DNA of 64,000 nt from Burkholderiales bacterium (GCA_019749945.1 JAIEPF010000027.1:54682-118681); one strand, 5' to 3'; shown: positions 18,807 through 27,833, numbered from the stretch's first letter. Notes: generated from the sequence alone by a model not told the origin. Numbers and translations: made by a program.

Positions 18807-19238
18807 ATGTTCAACAATCCTGACGAGCAGGCACGCTGCGCGCTGCTGAAAAAAACAAAAACCATCGCCGTGGTCGGCCTGTCGCCCAATGCGGCGCGGC
18901 CCAGCCACGGCGTGGCGCGGGCCATGCAGGAATTCGGTTTTCGCGTGATCCCGGTGCATCCGGCGGCGAAGGAAATCCTCGGCGAAAAAGTCTATGCAAA
19001 ACTCGCGGACATTCCGCAGCCGATCGACCTCGTCGATGTATTCCGCAGCGCTGAATTCATCGACGGCGTGGTCGATGAATGCCTGGCGCTGGGACTGAAG
19101 GCGATCTGGATCCAGGAAGGCATCGTCAATGAGGCGGCCGCAGCACGCGCGCAGGCTGGCGGCATGACGGTGATCATGGATCGCTGTATCTATCGCGATT
19201 ACCGCGATCAGTGTCGGTCCATGGATTCCGGCAAATGA
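18807..19238 (+). CDS. CoA-binding domain protein (YccU-like)
   Basis: The 143-residue protein is a single Rossmann-type CoA-binding domain. TIAVVGLSPNAARPSHGVA is the nucleotide loop, followed by VIPVHPAAKEILGEKVYAKL and WIQEGIVNEAAA, typical of the YccU family. The biological role of these proteins is not settled. The stop codon lies inside the left arm of a repeated hairpin (19229-19256). Confidence 0.9.
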   Translation: MFNNPDEQARCALLKKTKTIAVVGLSPNAARPSHGVARAMQEFGFRVIPVHPAAKEILGEKVYAKLADIPQPIDLVDVFRSAEFIDGVVDECLALGLKAIWIQEGIVNEAAAARAQAGGMTVIMDRCIYRDYRDQCRSMDSGK

Positions 19239-19302
19239 TCATCAGATCATTTGCCGCAAATATCCCCCCTCGCCCTATGGGAGAGGGGCCGGGGGTGAGG
19301 GA
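19229..19302 (+). repeat. ATCA-loop hairpin plus GC-rich tail, copy 1
   Basis: A perfect 12-base stem, CGGCAAATGATC (19229-19240) and GATCATTTGCCG (19245-19256), closes on ATCA. It is followed by CCCCTCGCCC and then GGGCCGGGGGTGAGGG. Copy 2 at 37250 has the same loop and tail but a different, still perfectly paired stem. It overlaps the end of the CoA-binding gene. Confidence 0.8.
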
Positions 19303-19343
19303 AACATATTCCTTTTGCATGTTGAGCAGGAAGCTGCCCTGAC

Positions 19344-20177
19344 ATGCGCCTTCCGTTCACCAAAATGCACGGTCTCGGCAATGACTTTGTGGTCATTGAT
19401 GCCACGGCTGCGCCGGTGGCGCTGACCCCGGCGCAGCTGCGTTTCATCGCCGACCGCCATTTCGGCGTCGGCTGTGACCAAATCCTGATGGTCGAGCCGG
19501 CGCGCTCGGCCGATACCGATTTTTATTACCGCATATTCAATGCCGATGGCGGCGAAGTTGAACAGTGCGGCAACGGCGCGCGTTGTTTTGTGCGTTATGT
19601 GCATCAGCGCGGGTTGACCAACAAAACCGTGATCCGCGTCGGCACGCTGGGCGGCATCATTGAGCCGCGGCTCGAAGCCGATGGCCAGGTCACGGTGGAC
19701 ATGGGCGCGCCGGAGTTCGAGCCGGCGCGGGTGCCGTTTAATGCGCCGGCCCGGGCGCCGCTGTACGATCTGCTGGTGAATAAAAAAGTCATAAAAATCA
19801 ATGTTTTATCAATGGGAAACCCGCATGCGGTGCAGCTGGTGGACGATGTCGCGACCGCACCGGTGGCGAGTGAAGGACCATTGATCGAATCACATGCGGA
19901 TTTCCCGCAACGGGTGAATGCCGGCTACATGCAGGTGGTGGATCGCGGGCATATCCGCCTGCGCGTTTATGAACGCGGCGCCGGTGAAACGCTGGCCTGC
20001 GGCACGGGGGCCTGCGCCGCGGTGGTGGCCGGCATCCAGCGCGGACTGCTCGATGCACGTGTCACGGTTTCGACGCGCGGCGGCGACCTCGTTATAGTAT
20101 GGGCGGGCGCCGGTCAGCCGGTGCTGATGACCGGGCCGGCGGTGAGCGTGTTCGAAGGCGCAATGGAGTTGCCGTAA
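19344..20177 (+). CDS. dapF: Diaminopimelate epimerase DapF
   Basis: DapF interconverts LL- and meso-diaminopimelate for lysine and peptidoglycan synthesis, without a cofactor, using two cysteines. Both are present: Cys75 in EQCGNGARC and Cys219 in LACGTGAC. It has 277 residues, normal length. It heads a dapF-DUF484-xerC cluster, a conserved order in beta- and gammaproteobacteria. AGGAAG precedes ATG 19344. Confidence 0.96.
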   Translation: MRLPFTKMHGLGNDFVVIDATAAPVALTPAQLRFIADRHFGVGCDQILMVEPARSADTDFYYRIFNADGGEVEQCGNGARCFVRYVHQRGLTNKTVIRVGTLGGIIEPRLEADGQVTVDMGAPEFEPARVPFNAPARAPLYDLLVNKKVIKINVLSMGNPHAVQLVDDVATAPVASEGPLIESHADFPQRVNAGYMQVVDRGHIRLRVYERGAGETLACGTGACAAVVAGIQRGLLDARVTVSTRGGDLVIVWAGAGQPVLMTGPAVSVFEGAMELP

Positions 20178-20225
20178 TCAAGCAACGGCGGGTAACAGTA
20201 ATAAACACAGCAAGGAACAGCATTG

Positions 20226-20867
20226 ATGAATCCCGATGACGTCGCGGCGTACCTGAAGCAACACCCGGAGTTTTTCGAGAGTTACGCCGATGTCGTCGCC
20301 GACGTGATGATTCCGCATCCGCATGGCGGGCGCGCGATTTCGATCAGCGAGCGGCAGATACTGACCCTGCGCGAACGCGCCAGGCAGCTCGAAGTGAAAC
20401 TCGGCGAAATGATCCAGTTCGGCGAGGAAAACGATGTCATCAGCGAAAAAGTGCATCGCCTCGGACTGGCACTGATTGCCGCGCGCGATGTGACGGTTTT
20501 GTCGAATGTGGTTGATTTCAACCTGCGCGAGGACTTCGCGGTGCCCCATGTGGCGCTGCGCCTGTGGCACGAAGGCGCCGCGGCAGCTGAGCCGGTCTCG
20601 GAAGCCACCCGCACCTTCGCCGCCGGTTTGCTGCATCCGCATTGCGGCCCGCTGGCGATGGCCGACACCGCGGCATTTTTCGGTGAAGCCGCCGCCCTGC
20701 TGAAGTCCTACGCCTATATTCCCCTGCGCGGCCGCGACAGCTTCGGCCTGCTCGCATTGGCCAGCGAGGACGCGCAGCGTTTTTATCCCGAGATGGGCAC
20801 CCTGTACCTGACGCGCATCGGCGAAATCATCGCCGCCTGCCTGCTGCGTCACCTGGAACCGGTGTGA
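20226..20867 (+). CDS. DUF484 family protein
   Basis: The 213-residue protein begins DDVAAYLKQHPEFFES, the DUF484 hallmark, followed by a coiled segment (LRERARQLEVKLGEMI) and a GAF-like C-terminal half. Its function is not established; it is commonly encoded between dapF and xerC. The chosen start is ATG 20226, three bases after a TTG. Its stop overlaps the GTG start of xerC. Confidence 0.88.
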   Translation: MNPDDVAAYLKQHPEFFESYADVVADVMIPHPHGGRAISISERQILTLRERARQLEVKLGEMIQFGEENDVISEKVHRLGLALIAARDVTVLSNVVDFNLREDFAVPHVALRLWHEGAAAAEPVSEATRTFAAGLLHPHCGPLAMADTAAFFGEAAALLKSYAYIPLRGRDSFGLLALASEDAQRFYPEMGTLYLTRIGEIIAACLLRHLEPV

Positions 20868-21805
20868 CCGCGCGCGGGCGCAAACCCCCTTCCATAAAAC
20901 CGCCGGCCCCCGCAGCCGGCCCCGCGCAGGCGCTGCTGCAGGGTTATATCGATCATCTGGCGCATGAGCGCCGCTTGGCAGCGCACACCACCAAAAATTA
21001 CCGGCGTGACATCGAGGCACTGCTCGAATTCGCCGGCGGCAGGCCGCCCGCTGCGCTGACTGCCCACGACATCCGGCGCTGCATCGCGCAACTGCACGGC
21101 AAGGGCCTCGATGGCCGCAGCCTCGCGCGCATGCTGTCGGCCTGGCGCGGGTTTTACAGCTATCTGGCGCGCGACCACGGCGGCAAACAGAATCCCTGTC
21201 TCGGCATCCGCGCACCGAAAAGCGCCAAACGCCTGCCGCATGCGCTGTCGCCGGATGAAGCCAGACAACTGGTTGAGCTGGATGCCGATGACGCGCTGGC
21301 GCTGCGCGACAAGGCGATGCTGGAGCTGTTTTATTCATCGGGACTGCGCCTGTCCGAACTGACCGGACTGGCGCCGCAGGACGTCAATTTTTCCGAGGCC
21401 ACGGTGCGCGTCACCGGCAAGGGCAGCAAGACGCGCATCGTGCCGGTGGGCAGCCATGCCGCCAAGGCGCTGCAGGCATGGTTGTCGCAACGCGCGACGA
21501 TCGCGGGTATTGATGAGCAGGCCTTGTTCGTCAACCAGCAGGGCCGGCGGCTGGGACCGCGTGCGATCCAGGATCGCGTGCGGCGGCGCGCGCAGCAGCA
21601 GGGCATCGCCTCGCGCGTGCATCCGCACATGCTGCGCCATTCCTTTGCGTCCCATGTGCTGCAGTCGAGCAGCGACCTGCGCGCGGTGCAGGAAATGCTT
21701 GGCCACGCCAGCATTTCGACGACACAGGTGTATACGCAACTCGATTTTCAGCACCTGGCGAAGATTTATGATTCCGCGCATCCGCGCGCGAAACGCAAGA
21801 CTTGA
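20864..21805 (+). CDS. xerC: Tyrosine recombinase XerC
   Basis: XerC acts with XerD at dif to resolve chromosome dimers. The 313-residue protein has all catalytic residues: Arg162, Lys186, His255, Arg258, His281 and Tyr290. An N-terminal SAM-like domain spans roughly residues 22-105. The first 20 residues are Lys/Pro-rich. The start is GTG 20864, overlapping the upstream stop. With dapF and DUF484 in the conserved order, this is the housekeeping XerC rather than a phage integrase. Confidence 0.94.
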   Translation: MTARGRKPPSIKPPAPAAGPAQALLQGYIDHLAHERRLAAHTTKNYRRDIEALLEFAGGRPPAALTAHDIRRCIAQLHGKGLDGRSLARMLSAWRGFYSYLARDHGGKQNPCLGIRAPKSAKRLPHALSPDEARQLVELDADDALALRDKAMLELFYSSGLRLSELTGLAPQDVNFSEATVRVTGKGSKTRIVPVGSHAAKALQAWLSQRATIAGIDEQALFVNQQGRRLGPRAIQDRVRRRAQQQGIASRVHPHMLRHSFASHVLQSSSDLRAVQEMLGHASISTTQVYTQLDFQHLAKIYDSAHPRAKRKT

Positions 21806-21813
21806 AATGCATC

Positions 21814-21857
21814 CTCCCCCTCGCCCCGCTTGCGGGGAGAGGGTCGGGGTGAGGGGA
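21814..21857. repeat. GC-rich intergenic hairpin repeat
   Basis: CCCCCTCGCCCC and GGGGAGAGGG pair across GCTTGC, followed by TCGGGGTGAGGGG. The CCCCTC/GAGGGG pattern matches the tails of the repeats at 19257 and 37278. It fills the xerC-rlmI gap and may act as a transcript end or an RNA stabiliser. Confidence 0.6.
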
Positions 21858-21867
21858 AAGGATTTCA

Positions 21868-23046
21868 TTGAATCGGCTGATACTCAAACCCGGCCGCGAG
21901 AAATCGCTGAAGCGCCGGCATCCGTGGGTTTTCTCCGGCAGCATTGCCCGCATTGACGGCGACCCGCAGGCGGGGGATGCCATTGCCGTGTGCTCAGCCG
22001 ATGGCGTGGTGCTGGCCGTGGCCGCGTACAGTCCGCAGTCGCAGATCCGCGCGCGGGTCTGGGACTGGACCGTGCAAAACATCGATGCCGCGTTCATCGC
22101 ACACCGCATCACCCGCGCAGCCGGCAGCCGCGTTGCGGTGCCGTCAGATGTGACTGACGGCGTTCGGCTGGTGCACGGTGAATCCGACGGGTTGCCGGGG
22201 GTCGTTGCCGACCGTTACGGCGACACGGTGGTGGTGCAGCTGCTCAGCACCGGTGCCGAGCGCTGGCGCGATGCAATCGCCGATGCGCTGGCGGGTTTGT
22301 CAGGGGTTGCGCGCGTGATCGAACGGTCGGACGCCGATGTGCGCGCGCTGGAAGGACTGGAATCGCGCAGCGGCCTGTTGCGCGGCGCGGCGGCGAAGGA
22401 GCCGCTGATCGTCAGCGAGCATGGTTTGAAGTTCAGTGTCGATGCCGAACAGGGCCACAAGACCGGGTTTTATCTCGACCAGCGCGACAACCGCCTGGCG
22501 CTGCGCAAGCTGGCGCGCGGCAAGACTGTACTCGACTGTTTTTGTTACAGCGGCGGCTTTGCGCTGAATGCCCTGGCCGGCGGTGCAGCCGCAGTGATGG
22601 CCATCGACAGCTCGGGTCCTGCACTGCAGGCGGCGCGCGCCAATGCCGCGCTGAATCAACTCGACGGCGCCGAATGGCTGGAAGCCGATGTGTTCAAAAC
22701 CCTGCGCGTTTTCCGCGATGCCGGCCGGACCTTCGACCTGATTGTGCTCGACCCGCCGAAACTGGCGCCCACCGCGGCGCATGCCGAAAAAGCCGCGCGT
22801 GCCTACAAGGACATCAACCTGCTCGGCTTCAAACTGCTCAAGCCCGGCGGCGTGCTGATGAGCTACTCCTGTTCCGGCGGCATCAGCCCCGACCTGTTCC
22901 AGAAAATCGTTGCCGGCGCGGCGCTGGATGCCGGTGTCGATGCGCGCATCGAAGGCTGGCTGCACGGCGCGGCCGACCATCCGGTGGCGCTGAATTTTCC
23001 GGAAGGGGAGTATCTGAAAGGGCTGTTGTTGAATATTGGGGTTTAG
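21868..23046 (+). CDS. rlmI: 23S rRNA (cytosine-C5) methyltransferase RlmI
   Basis: RlmI methylates C1962 of 23S rRNA using SAM. The 392-residue protein has an N-terminal PUA domain (about 1-75, RRHPWVFSGSIARIDG), a linker domain, and a Rossmann methyltransferase with VLDCFCYSGGFALNAL and the catalytic-loop LDPPKLAP. SYSCSGGI near 335 is also conserved. The start is TTG 21868 with GGAAAGGA before it. It is not part of the dapF cluster functionally but may be co-transcribed. Confidence 0.92.
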   Translation: MNRLILKPGREKSLKRRHPWVFSGSIARIDGDPQAGDAIAVCSADGVVLAVAAYSPQSQIRARVWDWTVQNIDAAFIAHRITRAAGSRVAVPSDVTDGVRLVHGESDGLPGVVADRYGDTVVVQLLSTGAERWRDAIADALAGLSGVARVIERSDADVRALEGLESRSGLLRGAAAKEPLIVSEHGLKFSVDAEQGHKTGFYLDQRDNRLALRKLARGKTVLDCFCYSGGFALNALAGGAAAVMAIDSSGPALQAARANAALNQLDGAEWLEADVFKTLRVFRDAGRTFDLIVLDPPKLAPTAAHAEKAARAYKDINLLGFKLLKPGGVLMSYSCSGGISPDLFQKIVAGAALDAGVDARIEGWLHGAADHPVALNFPEGEYLKGLLLNIGV

Positions 23047-23063
23047 CAACATTCACAGGGACT

Positions 23064-23090
23064 GGTGCGCACTGCTTTAGTGCGCATCCT
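23064..23090. terminator. Terminator-like hairpin between convergent genes
   Basis: TGCGCACT (23066-23073) pairs with AGTGCGCA (23079-23086) around GCTTT, and two more outer pairs are possible. A short pyrimidine run (TCCTTTCC) follows on the plus strand. It overlaps the stop codon of the minus-strand lipoprotein gene. Confidence 0.45.
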
Positions 23091-23652
23091 TTCCAATTGT
23101 GCTGCTAGACGCTTTCTCACCGATGGGCGCATTTATGAGATTCGGATTTGCGTCAAGATCATTTATCGCGAAATTAATTCCGGCAACCGACCCCCGACTT
23201 TGTGCCTCGGATAAGAAGCGCTGAGTGTTGGCAGGTCGAATCTTACGCTCACGAAATACCTCCAAAAACTCTGCGTCCAGTTGAAGATTTCGATTTCCGT
23301 CAACAAAACCAACTCGCTGAACAGCGGCGCGAGAAAGTAATGCATCCAATAGGCGATCAGGTCCGCCATCGCAGCGTTTCGGATTTGCCCCGTTCTTGAG
23401 AAGCTCGCGAAACTGTTCTGCTGTTCCGTATTCGACTGCATGCATAAGCATGCAACGTCTAACGCCGGTTTGCGGATGATATACCCATCGATCCGGATCT
23501 GACTCTCTGCTTAGATCCCGAAGTTCGATTTGAGGGTCAATGCGTTCAGAAGATGTCATGCTACCCGCCACGTAAGTGGCGGCGACAAAAGAACCTGCGC
23601 CGCATGCACTCAAAAGTAGTGCGGTGCTAAACAAGACCATGAGACGCATCAT
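23077..23652 (-). CDS. Putative lipoprotein with one ankyrin-like motif
   Basis: A signal peptide with lipobox LLSAC at about residue 17 indicates a lipid-anchored envelope protein of 191 residues. One segment (MLMHAVEYGTAEQFRELLKN followed by GANPKRCD) looks like a single ankyrin repeat. The rest is not recognised. ATG 23652 is chosen because GGAGG lies five bases upstream. It is isolated between rlmI (convergent) and yidD (same strand, 118 bases away). No function is assigned. Confidence 0.65.
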   Translation of the reverse strand: MMRLMVLFSTALLLSACGAGSFVAATYVAGSMTSSERIDPQIELRDLSRESDPDRWVYHPQTGVRRCMLMHAVEYGTAEQFRELLKNGANPKRCDGGPDRLLDALLSRAAVQRVGFVDGNRNLQLDAEFLEVFRERKIRPANTQRFLSEAQSRGSVAGINFAINDLDANPNLINAPIGEKASSSTIGKDAH

Positions 23653-23770
23653 GAATGCCTCCAAACTTCATTTGAAAAAATGTTTAGTATCATTTTCTAA
23701 ATCCTAATCCGGTATGGTCACATTCGGGATTAGCGTTCTAAAACCGACGCAAGTCATTTCACACGCAGAG

Positions 23771-23998
23771 TCAGTCTTTAGTGCGAGCCGGCGGTACGTT
23801 GTCGATGCCGCCCTCATGCCATGGATGGCATCTGCTGATTCTGCAGATCGTCAGCCAGCTGCCTTTCAGCGCGCCATGGGTCTCGATCGCCTCACGCGCA
23901 TAAGCCGAGCAGGTCGGATGGAAGCGGCACTGCGTGCCGAAAAAGGGCGACAGCAGGTAGCGGTAGGCGTCGATCAGTGCGATCAGCAGGGTTTTCAT
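23771..23998 (-). CDS. yidD: Membrane protein insertion efficiency factor YidD
   Basis: YidD is a small peripheral membrane protein that assists YidC-dependent insertion. The 75-residue product shows [20 protein letters not shown] and [15 protein letters not shown], the conserved cysteine-histidine blocks. ATG 23998 is chosen because the upstream part of the frame is not conserved. It normally sits between rnpA and yidC; here it stands alone, as it does in some betaproteobacteria. Confidence 0.94.
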   Translation of the reverse strand: MKTLLIALIDAYRYLLSPFFGTQCRFHPTCSAYAREAIETHGALKGSWLTICRISRCHPWHEGGIDNVPPARTKD

Positions 23999-24093
23999 GG
24001 CGCACAATGAGTATAACGCCGTGCGCAACAGGCCCGGATTGCGCAATCGCCGGGGCTCTGTTTTAATCACAGGCTGTGTATTCCCTTCCTGAC

Positions 24094-24453
24094 ATGACGG
24101 GTTTTCTGCGTTTGGCTCTGCACGCCAAATGGCTGCGTGGCGCGTTGATTGTGCTGCTGCTGGGCGCGCAGCACGGCGCGCTGACGCATGCCCTGACCCA
24201 TGCCGGCTGGCTGGCGCAGGACAAGGTTGCCGTTCATGCTTCACTGCAGGCTGAACACCATCCGGCTGAACATGCCGTCGAGTTGTGCGCCTTCGATCTG
24301 GTTTACAGCCAGGTGCTGGGAGGTGTTCATGGTGGCCATGACATGGCCTTCGCTGCGGCCGGACATGTGCCGGCGGTCGCCGCGGTACTCGCGGTGCGCA
24401 ATCCGGTCACCGTCATCCCGTACGATCCCCGCGGCCCCCCTGCCATCTCCTGA
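24094..24453 (+). CDS. Small exported/membrane protein, paralogue 1 of the metal locus
   Basis: The 119-residue protein has an N-terminal hydrophobic helix ([20 protein letters not shown]) and scattered histidines. The end is [11 protein letters not shown]. It is clearly paralogous to the product of 27353-27742, which shares [18 protein letters not shown] and the same tail. The two genes flank an ABC transporter and a DUF3299 gene. The tail resembles the ends of DUF2946 proteins, which are linked to metal uptake. A metal-handling role is inferred from context only. Confidence 0.65.
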   Translation: MTGFLRLALHAKWLRGALIVLLLGAQHGALTHALTHAGWLAQDKVAVHASLQAEHHPAEHAVELCAFDLVYSQVLGGVHGGHDMAFAAAGHVPAVAAVLAVRNPVTVIPYDPRGPPAIS

Positions 24454-24460
24454 GGTATCA

Positions 24461-24483
24461 CCGGTCTGACCGGCATTCTTTTT
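24461..24483 (+). terminator. Short hairpin with T run after paralogue 1
   Basis: CCGGT/ACCGG with loop CTG (24461-24473) is followed by ATTCTTTTT. An almost identical element follows paralogue 2 at 27749. It may attenuate transcription into the ABC genes. Confidence 0.45.
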
Positions 24484-24569
24484 CCGTTCCGGCTCTACCG
24501 GAACCGATGGTTGCGAATAGGGTGCTGCGCTGCAGCTGCACCGGCATTGAATCGACCAGATGCGGAGAG

Positions 24570-25214
24570 ATGGCCTTGTTTGCAGTACACAAGCTGCACC
24601 ATTCCTATGACGGACAGAAGGTACTGGCCGTCGATGCCTGGCAGGCGGCGCAGGGCGAACACTGGCTGCTGCTCGGTCCTTCAGGCAGCGGCAAAACCAC
24701 GCTGCTGCATGCGCTGGCCGGCATATTGCGCCCGGCTGGAGGCAGCATCGTCGTGGCGGAGCAGGACCTCGCCGCCTTGTCGCCGTCGGCACTGGATCAT
24801 TTTCGCGGCCGGCATATCGGCATCGTGCTGCAGCGTCTGCACCTGATACCCAGCCTGAGCGTCATCGACAACCTGTTGCTGGCCCAGTACCTGGCCGGCC
24901 TGCCGCAGGATCGCCAGCGTGTCGAAGAGGTGCTCGCAGGCCTTGATCTTGGCGAAAAGGCCAGGGCGCAACCGCATGAACTGTCGTTCGGGCAGGCACA
25001 ACGCGTGGCGGTGGCGCGCGCCGTGGTCAATCGCCCGCGGCTGCTGCTGGCGGATGAACCGACGTCGAATCTGGATGATGCGCGCTGCCTGCAGGTGCTG
25101 GAATTGCTGCAGGCCCAGGCGCAGGCCTGCAATGCCACGCTGGTGATCGCGACCCATGACCAGCGCATCAAGACGCGGGTGGCCCGGCAGTTTGAGCTGG
25201 GGGCCGCGGCATGA
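24570..25214 (+). CDS. ABC transporter ATP-binding protein (LolD/MacB type, metal-locus)
   Basis: The 214-residue ATPase has Walker A GPSGSGKTT, signature LSFGQAQRVA, Walker B LLLADEPTSNLD and switch His in IATHDQR. It overlaps the FtsX-like permease gene by four bases, so the two form one transporter. The set ATPase, permease, DUF3299 resembles the zinc-responsive cluster PA4064-PA4066 of Pseudomonas and Zrg of Vibrio. The start is uncertain: ATG 24570 fits homology but GGAGAG touches it; ATG 24507 is an alternative. Confidence 0.85.
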   Translation: MALFAVHKLHHSYDGQKVLAVDAWQAAQGEHWLLLGPSGSGKTTLLHALAGILRPAGGSIVVAEQDLAALSPSALDHFRGRHIGIVLQRLHLIPSLSVIDNLLLAQYLAGLPQDRQRVEEVLAGLDLGEKARAQPHELSFGQAQRVAVARAVVNRPRLLLADEPTSNLDDARCLQVLELLQAQAQACNATLVIATHDQRIKTRVARQFELGAAA

Positions 25215-26425
25215 ACATCGCGTCGGTGAGTTTTTCCTACCTGCGGGCGCGGCCCTTGGGCACCCTGCTCAATGTGCTGCTGCTGGCACTGGGTGTGGCG
25301 ACCATCATTCTGCTGTTGCTCGCCACCGACCAGTTCGAAGAGCGCATGCAGCGCGATGCGCGCGGCATCGACCTGGTGGTCGGTGCCAAGGGCAGTCCGC
25401 TGCAGATCATCCTGTCGGCGATTTACCACCTCGACGTGCCGACCGGGAACATCGCGTACAAACAGGCGCAGGAAATTGCCCGGCACCGGCTCGTGAAAAA
25501 AGTGATCCCGCTGGCGCTGGGGGACAGTTACCGCAGTTTTCGCATTGTCGGCACCACGCAGGATTACGTCGCGCATTACGGCGCCAAAGTCGGTGCCGGC
25601 CGGCTGTGGGACAAGCCGCTGGAGGCGGTGCTCGGCGCCGAGGTGGCCGCACGCACCGGGCACGGGCTGGGCGCCACGTTTTCAGGCGCCCATGGCCTCG
25701 GCGACCGGACCGGCGATGCGCACGAAGGGCATCCCTATGTCGTCGTCGGCATCCTCGAACGCACCGGTACCGTGCTCGATCGCCTGGTGCTCACCAGCCA
25801 CCAGAGCGTGTGGGCGGTGCATGCCGAACATCATGACATCAAGGATGTCGCTGATATCGAAAAGCAGATGAAGGACGAGGAGAAGGAGTTCACCGCCTTG
25901 CTGGTCCAGTACGCATCGCCGCTGGCGGCGGCGATCCTGCCGCGCTACATCAACAACAACAGCGACATGCAGGCCGCCGTCCCGGCCTACGAGACGGCCC
26001 GGCTGTTCACGATCGTCGGCGTCGGTGTCGACGTGCTGCGCGGTTTTGCACTGGTGCTGATGCTCAGCGCCGGCCTCAGCGTGTTCATCGCGCTCTACAA
26101 CGCGCTGAATGACCGCCGTTACGACCTGGCGATCATGCGCACTTTGGGGGCGACACGGGGACGGCTGTTGCTGCTGTTGCTGTGCGAGGGCCTGCTGCTG
26201 GCCGCCATGGGCGCAGTACTGGGCCTGGTGCTTGGCCATGGATTGACCGAAGTGCTGGGCCGGGCGCTGCAAGCCGCACAACAGGTCGAGGTTACGGGCT
26301 GGGCCTGGGTGCCGGCGGAATTGTGGGTGGTGGCGCTTGCCCTCGGCGTGGGGGTGCTGGCGGCGTTATTGCCGGCATGGCGCGCGTATCGCACGGATAT
26401 CGCCGGCACACTGGCGCGCGGTTAG
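25211..26425 (+). CDS. FtsX/MacB-like ABC transporter permease
   Basis: The 404-residue inner-membrane protein has an N-terminal membrane helix (LLNVLLLALGVATIILLLL), a periplasmic domain at about 45-275, and three further helices at about 275-300, 325-350 and 365-390 of the FtsX class. A histidine-containing stretch (HAEHHDIKD) lies in the periplasmic part. It partners the ATPase just upstream. By analogy with PA4065 it may serve zinc homeostasis, perhaps moving a lipoprotein or a chelate; this is inference from context. Confidence 0.85.
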   Translation: MNIASVSFSYLRARPLGTLLNVLLLALGVATIILLLLATDQFEERMQRDARGIDLVVGAKGSPLQIILSAIYHLDVPTGNIAYKQAQEIARHRLVKKVIPLALGDSYRSFRIVGTTQDYVAHYGAKVGAGRLWDKPLEAVLGAEVAARTGHGLGATFSGAHGLGDRTGDAHEGHPYVVVGILERTGTVLDRLVLTSHQSVWAVHAEHHDIKDVADIEKQMKDEEKEFTALLVQYASPLAAAILPRYINNNSDMQAAVPAYETARLFTIVGVGVDVLRGFALVLMLSAGLSVFIALYNALNDRRYDLAIMRTLGATRGRLLLLLLCEGLLLAAMGAVLGLVLGHGLTEVLGRALQAAQQVEVTGWAWVPAELWVVALALGVGVLAALLPAWRAYRTDIAGTLARG

Positions 26426-26478
26426 TGATACATCATTCGAACGGTTCAATTTTCACGACGTTTGACAGGAGAATAACA

Positions 26479-26760
26479 ATGACCAGAACTTTGCACAGCA
26501 TCATGTGCGCGGCAATGCTGACTGTTGTTGCGACAGCGCTTCCGGTATCCGCACAGCAGCAGAAAAAGGCTGATAACTCGCACAGTGCCGCCGAAATCAA
26601 AAAGGATGTTGCGGATCACCGGGCGATGGCCGAGGCACACCTCGCTGCTGCGAAATGTCTGGAAGGCGGCAAGCCGGAAAAGGAATGCCGCGCGCAACTG
26701 GCCAGGGATTGCAAAGGCCTCGCGATCGGAAAATACTGCGGCATGCAGCATCGTCACTGA
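26479..26760 (+). CDS. Small secreted cysteine-containing protein
   Basis: The 93-residue protein has a cleavable signal peptide (AAMLTVVATALPVSAQ) and a mature part with CLEGGKPEKEC and CKGLAIGKYCGMQHRH: four cysteines and a His-rich tail that could bind metal. AGGAGAATAAC precedes ATG 26479. It lies 53 bases after the permease gene in the same direction. The family is not recognised by name. Confidence 0.75.
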   Translation: MTRTLHSIMCAAMLTVVATALPVSAQQQKKADNSHSAAEIKKDVADHRAMAEAHLAAAKCLEGGKPEKECRAQLARDCKGLAIGKYCGMQHRH

Positions 26761-26830
26761 TACCGATACCGGGATCGTTCATCGCACAATCAAACATGCT
26801 TATCAAGTATTTGATTATATTGGAGTTTTT

Positions 26831-27349
26831 ATGAAACTCTCCCTCGCAGTGTTATTGCTGTCCACGGCTGTTTCAGCCCATGCGCAGAGTTTGCAGAATC
26901 CGGGTTCGAAGGACTTGATGAAACGCCCGCTGGATGCCGACGCCAATCTGCCGCCGTCACCCTATCTGTCGAAGCCCTTGCCCGAACTCAAAGGCGTGGT
27001 GTCGTGGAAAACCCTGGCCGATGTCAAAACCGTGAAACAGAAAGACGGCTTCGTCCCGGATTTCGGCAAAAGCGTGGCCACCCTCGACAAGCAGGAAATC
27101 AAGCTGCAGGGTTTCATGATGCCGCTGGACATGGGCGAAAGGCAGAAGCGTTTCCTGCTGGTGGCGCTGCCCCCGACCTGTTCGTTCTGCCTGCCCGGCG
27201 GCCCGGAGCAGATGGTCGAGGTGCAGACCAAGACACCGGTGAAATACGGTTTTGAACCGATCGTAGTATCCGGCCGTTTTGCCGTGTTGCGCAACGATAC
27301 GATGGGCTTGTATTACCGGCTGACCGATGCCGTGGCCATCGGCAAATAA
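26831..27349 (+). CDS. DUF3299 exported protein
   Basis: The 172-residue protein has a signal peptide (LAVLLLSTAVSAHAQ). DUF3299 features are KQEIKLQGFMMPLDM, LLVALPPTCSFCLPGGPEQM and a Tyr-rich C-terminus. Homologues are encoded with zinc-responsive ABC genes (PA4066 in Pseudomonas). The CSFC pair may bind metal or be redox active. TTGGAG precedes ATG 26831, and the AT-rich gap before it (26795-26830) may hold a promoter. Confidence 0.85.
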   Translation: MKLSLAVLLLSTAVSAHAQSLQNPGSKDLMKRPLDADANLPPSPYLSKPLPELKGVVSWKTLADVKTVKQKDGFVPDFGKSVATLDKQEIKLQGFMMPLDMGERQKRFLLVALPPTCSFCLPGGPEQMVEVQTKTPVKYGFEPIVVSGRFAVLRNDTMGLYYRLTDAVAIGK

Positions 27350-27352
27350 GCC

Positions 27353-27742
27353 GTGAGTTTTACGGTGCTGCTGCGATCAGCCCTGCGTGCCAAATGGCTG
27401 CGCGCTGCGCTGATTGCGTTGTTGCTGTTCGCCCAGCATGGGGCGCTGACCCATGCACTGTCGCATATGGCCGTGCATGGTGGCGACGGCACCGCCCTTG
27501 TCCATGCCCAGCATGATCCCCACGACAGCCAAGAGCATCACAATGAAGGTCCCGCAAAAACAGCGGCTGGATCCTGCGCATTCGATTTGCTGTACAGCGA
27601 AGTGCTGGGTGGTGTCCCCGCCGGCCAGTTCGCCGGATTCAGCGCCGCTGTCCGGACATCGGCTGTCGCCGCCGTTGTTCTGGCGCACGGCGTGGTGGCT
27701 TTTGTTCCTTACGATTCCCGCGGTCCCCCCGTCATTTCCTGA
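27353..27742 (+). CDS. Small exported/membrane His-rich protein, paralogue 2 of the metal locus
   Basis: The 129-residue protein starts with GTG 27353, three bases after the DUF3299 stop, so it is probably coupled. It has a hydrophobic helix ([20 protein letters not shown]) and a His/Asp-rich stretch (HAQHDPHDSQEHHNEG) that looks like a metal-binding loop. The tail is PYDSRGPPVIS. It is paralogous to 24094-24453 over its whole length and downstream hairpin. The longer His-rich insert suggests specialisation. Confidence 0.7.
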   Translation: MSFTVLLRSALRAKWLRAALIALLLFAQHGALTHALSHMAVHGGDGTALVHAQHDPHDSQEHHNEGPAKTAAGSCAFDLLYSEVLGGVPAGQFAGFSAAVRTSAVAAVVLAHGVVAFVPYDSRGPPVIS

Positions 27743-27748
27743 CGTATC

Positions 27749-27774
27749 GCCGGTCTGACCGGCATTCCCTTTTT
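27749..27774 (+). terminator. Short hairpin with T run after paralogue 2
   Basis: GCCGGT (27749-27754) and ACCGGC (27758-27763) pair around CTG, then ATTCCCTTTTT. It duplicates the element at 24461 and sits 60 bases before the receptor gene, so it may act as an attenuator between them. Confidence 0.45.
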
Positions 27775-27833
27775 GTTCCGGCTGCGCGCCCCCCCTTGCG
27801 GCTGCGTACGCCATACGTCATCTGGAGATCATC

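Noticed and set aside
20864..21805. Phage or island integrase
   Set aside because: The tyrosine recombinase lies in the conserved dapF-DUF484-xerC order and has XerC features, so it is the housekeeping enzyme.
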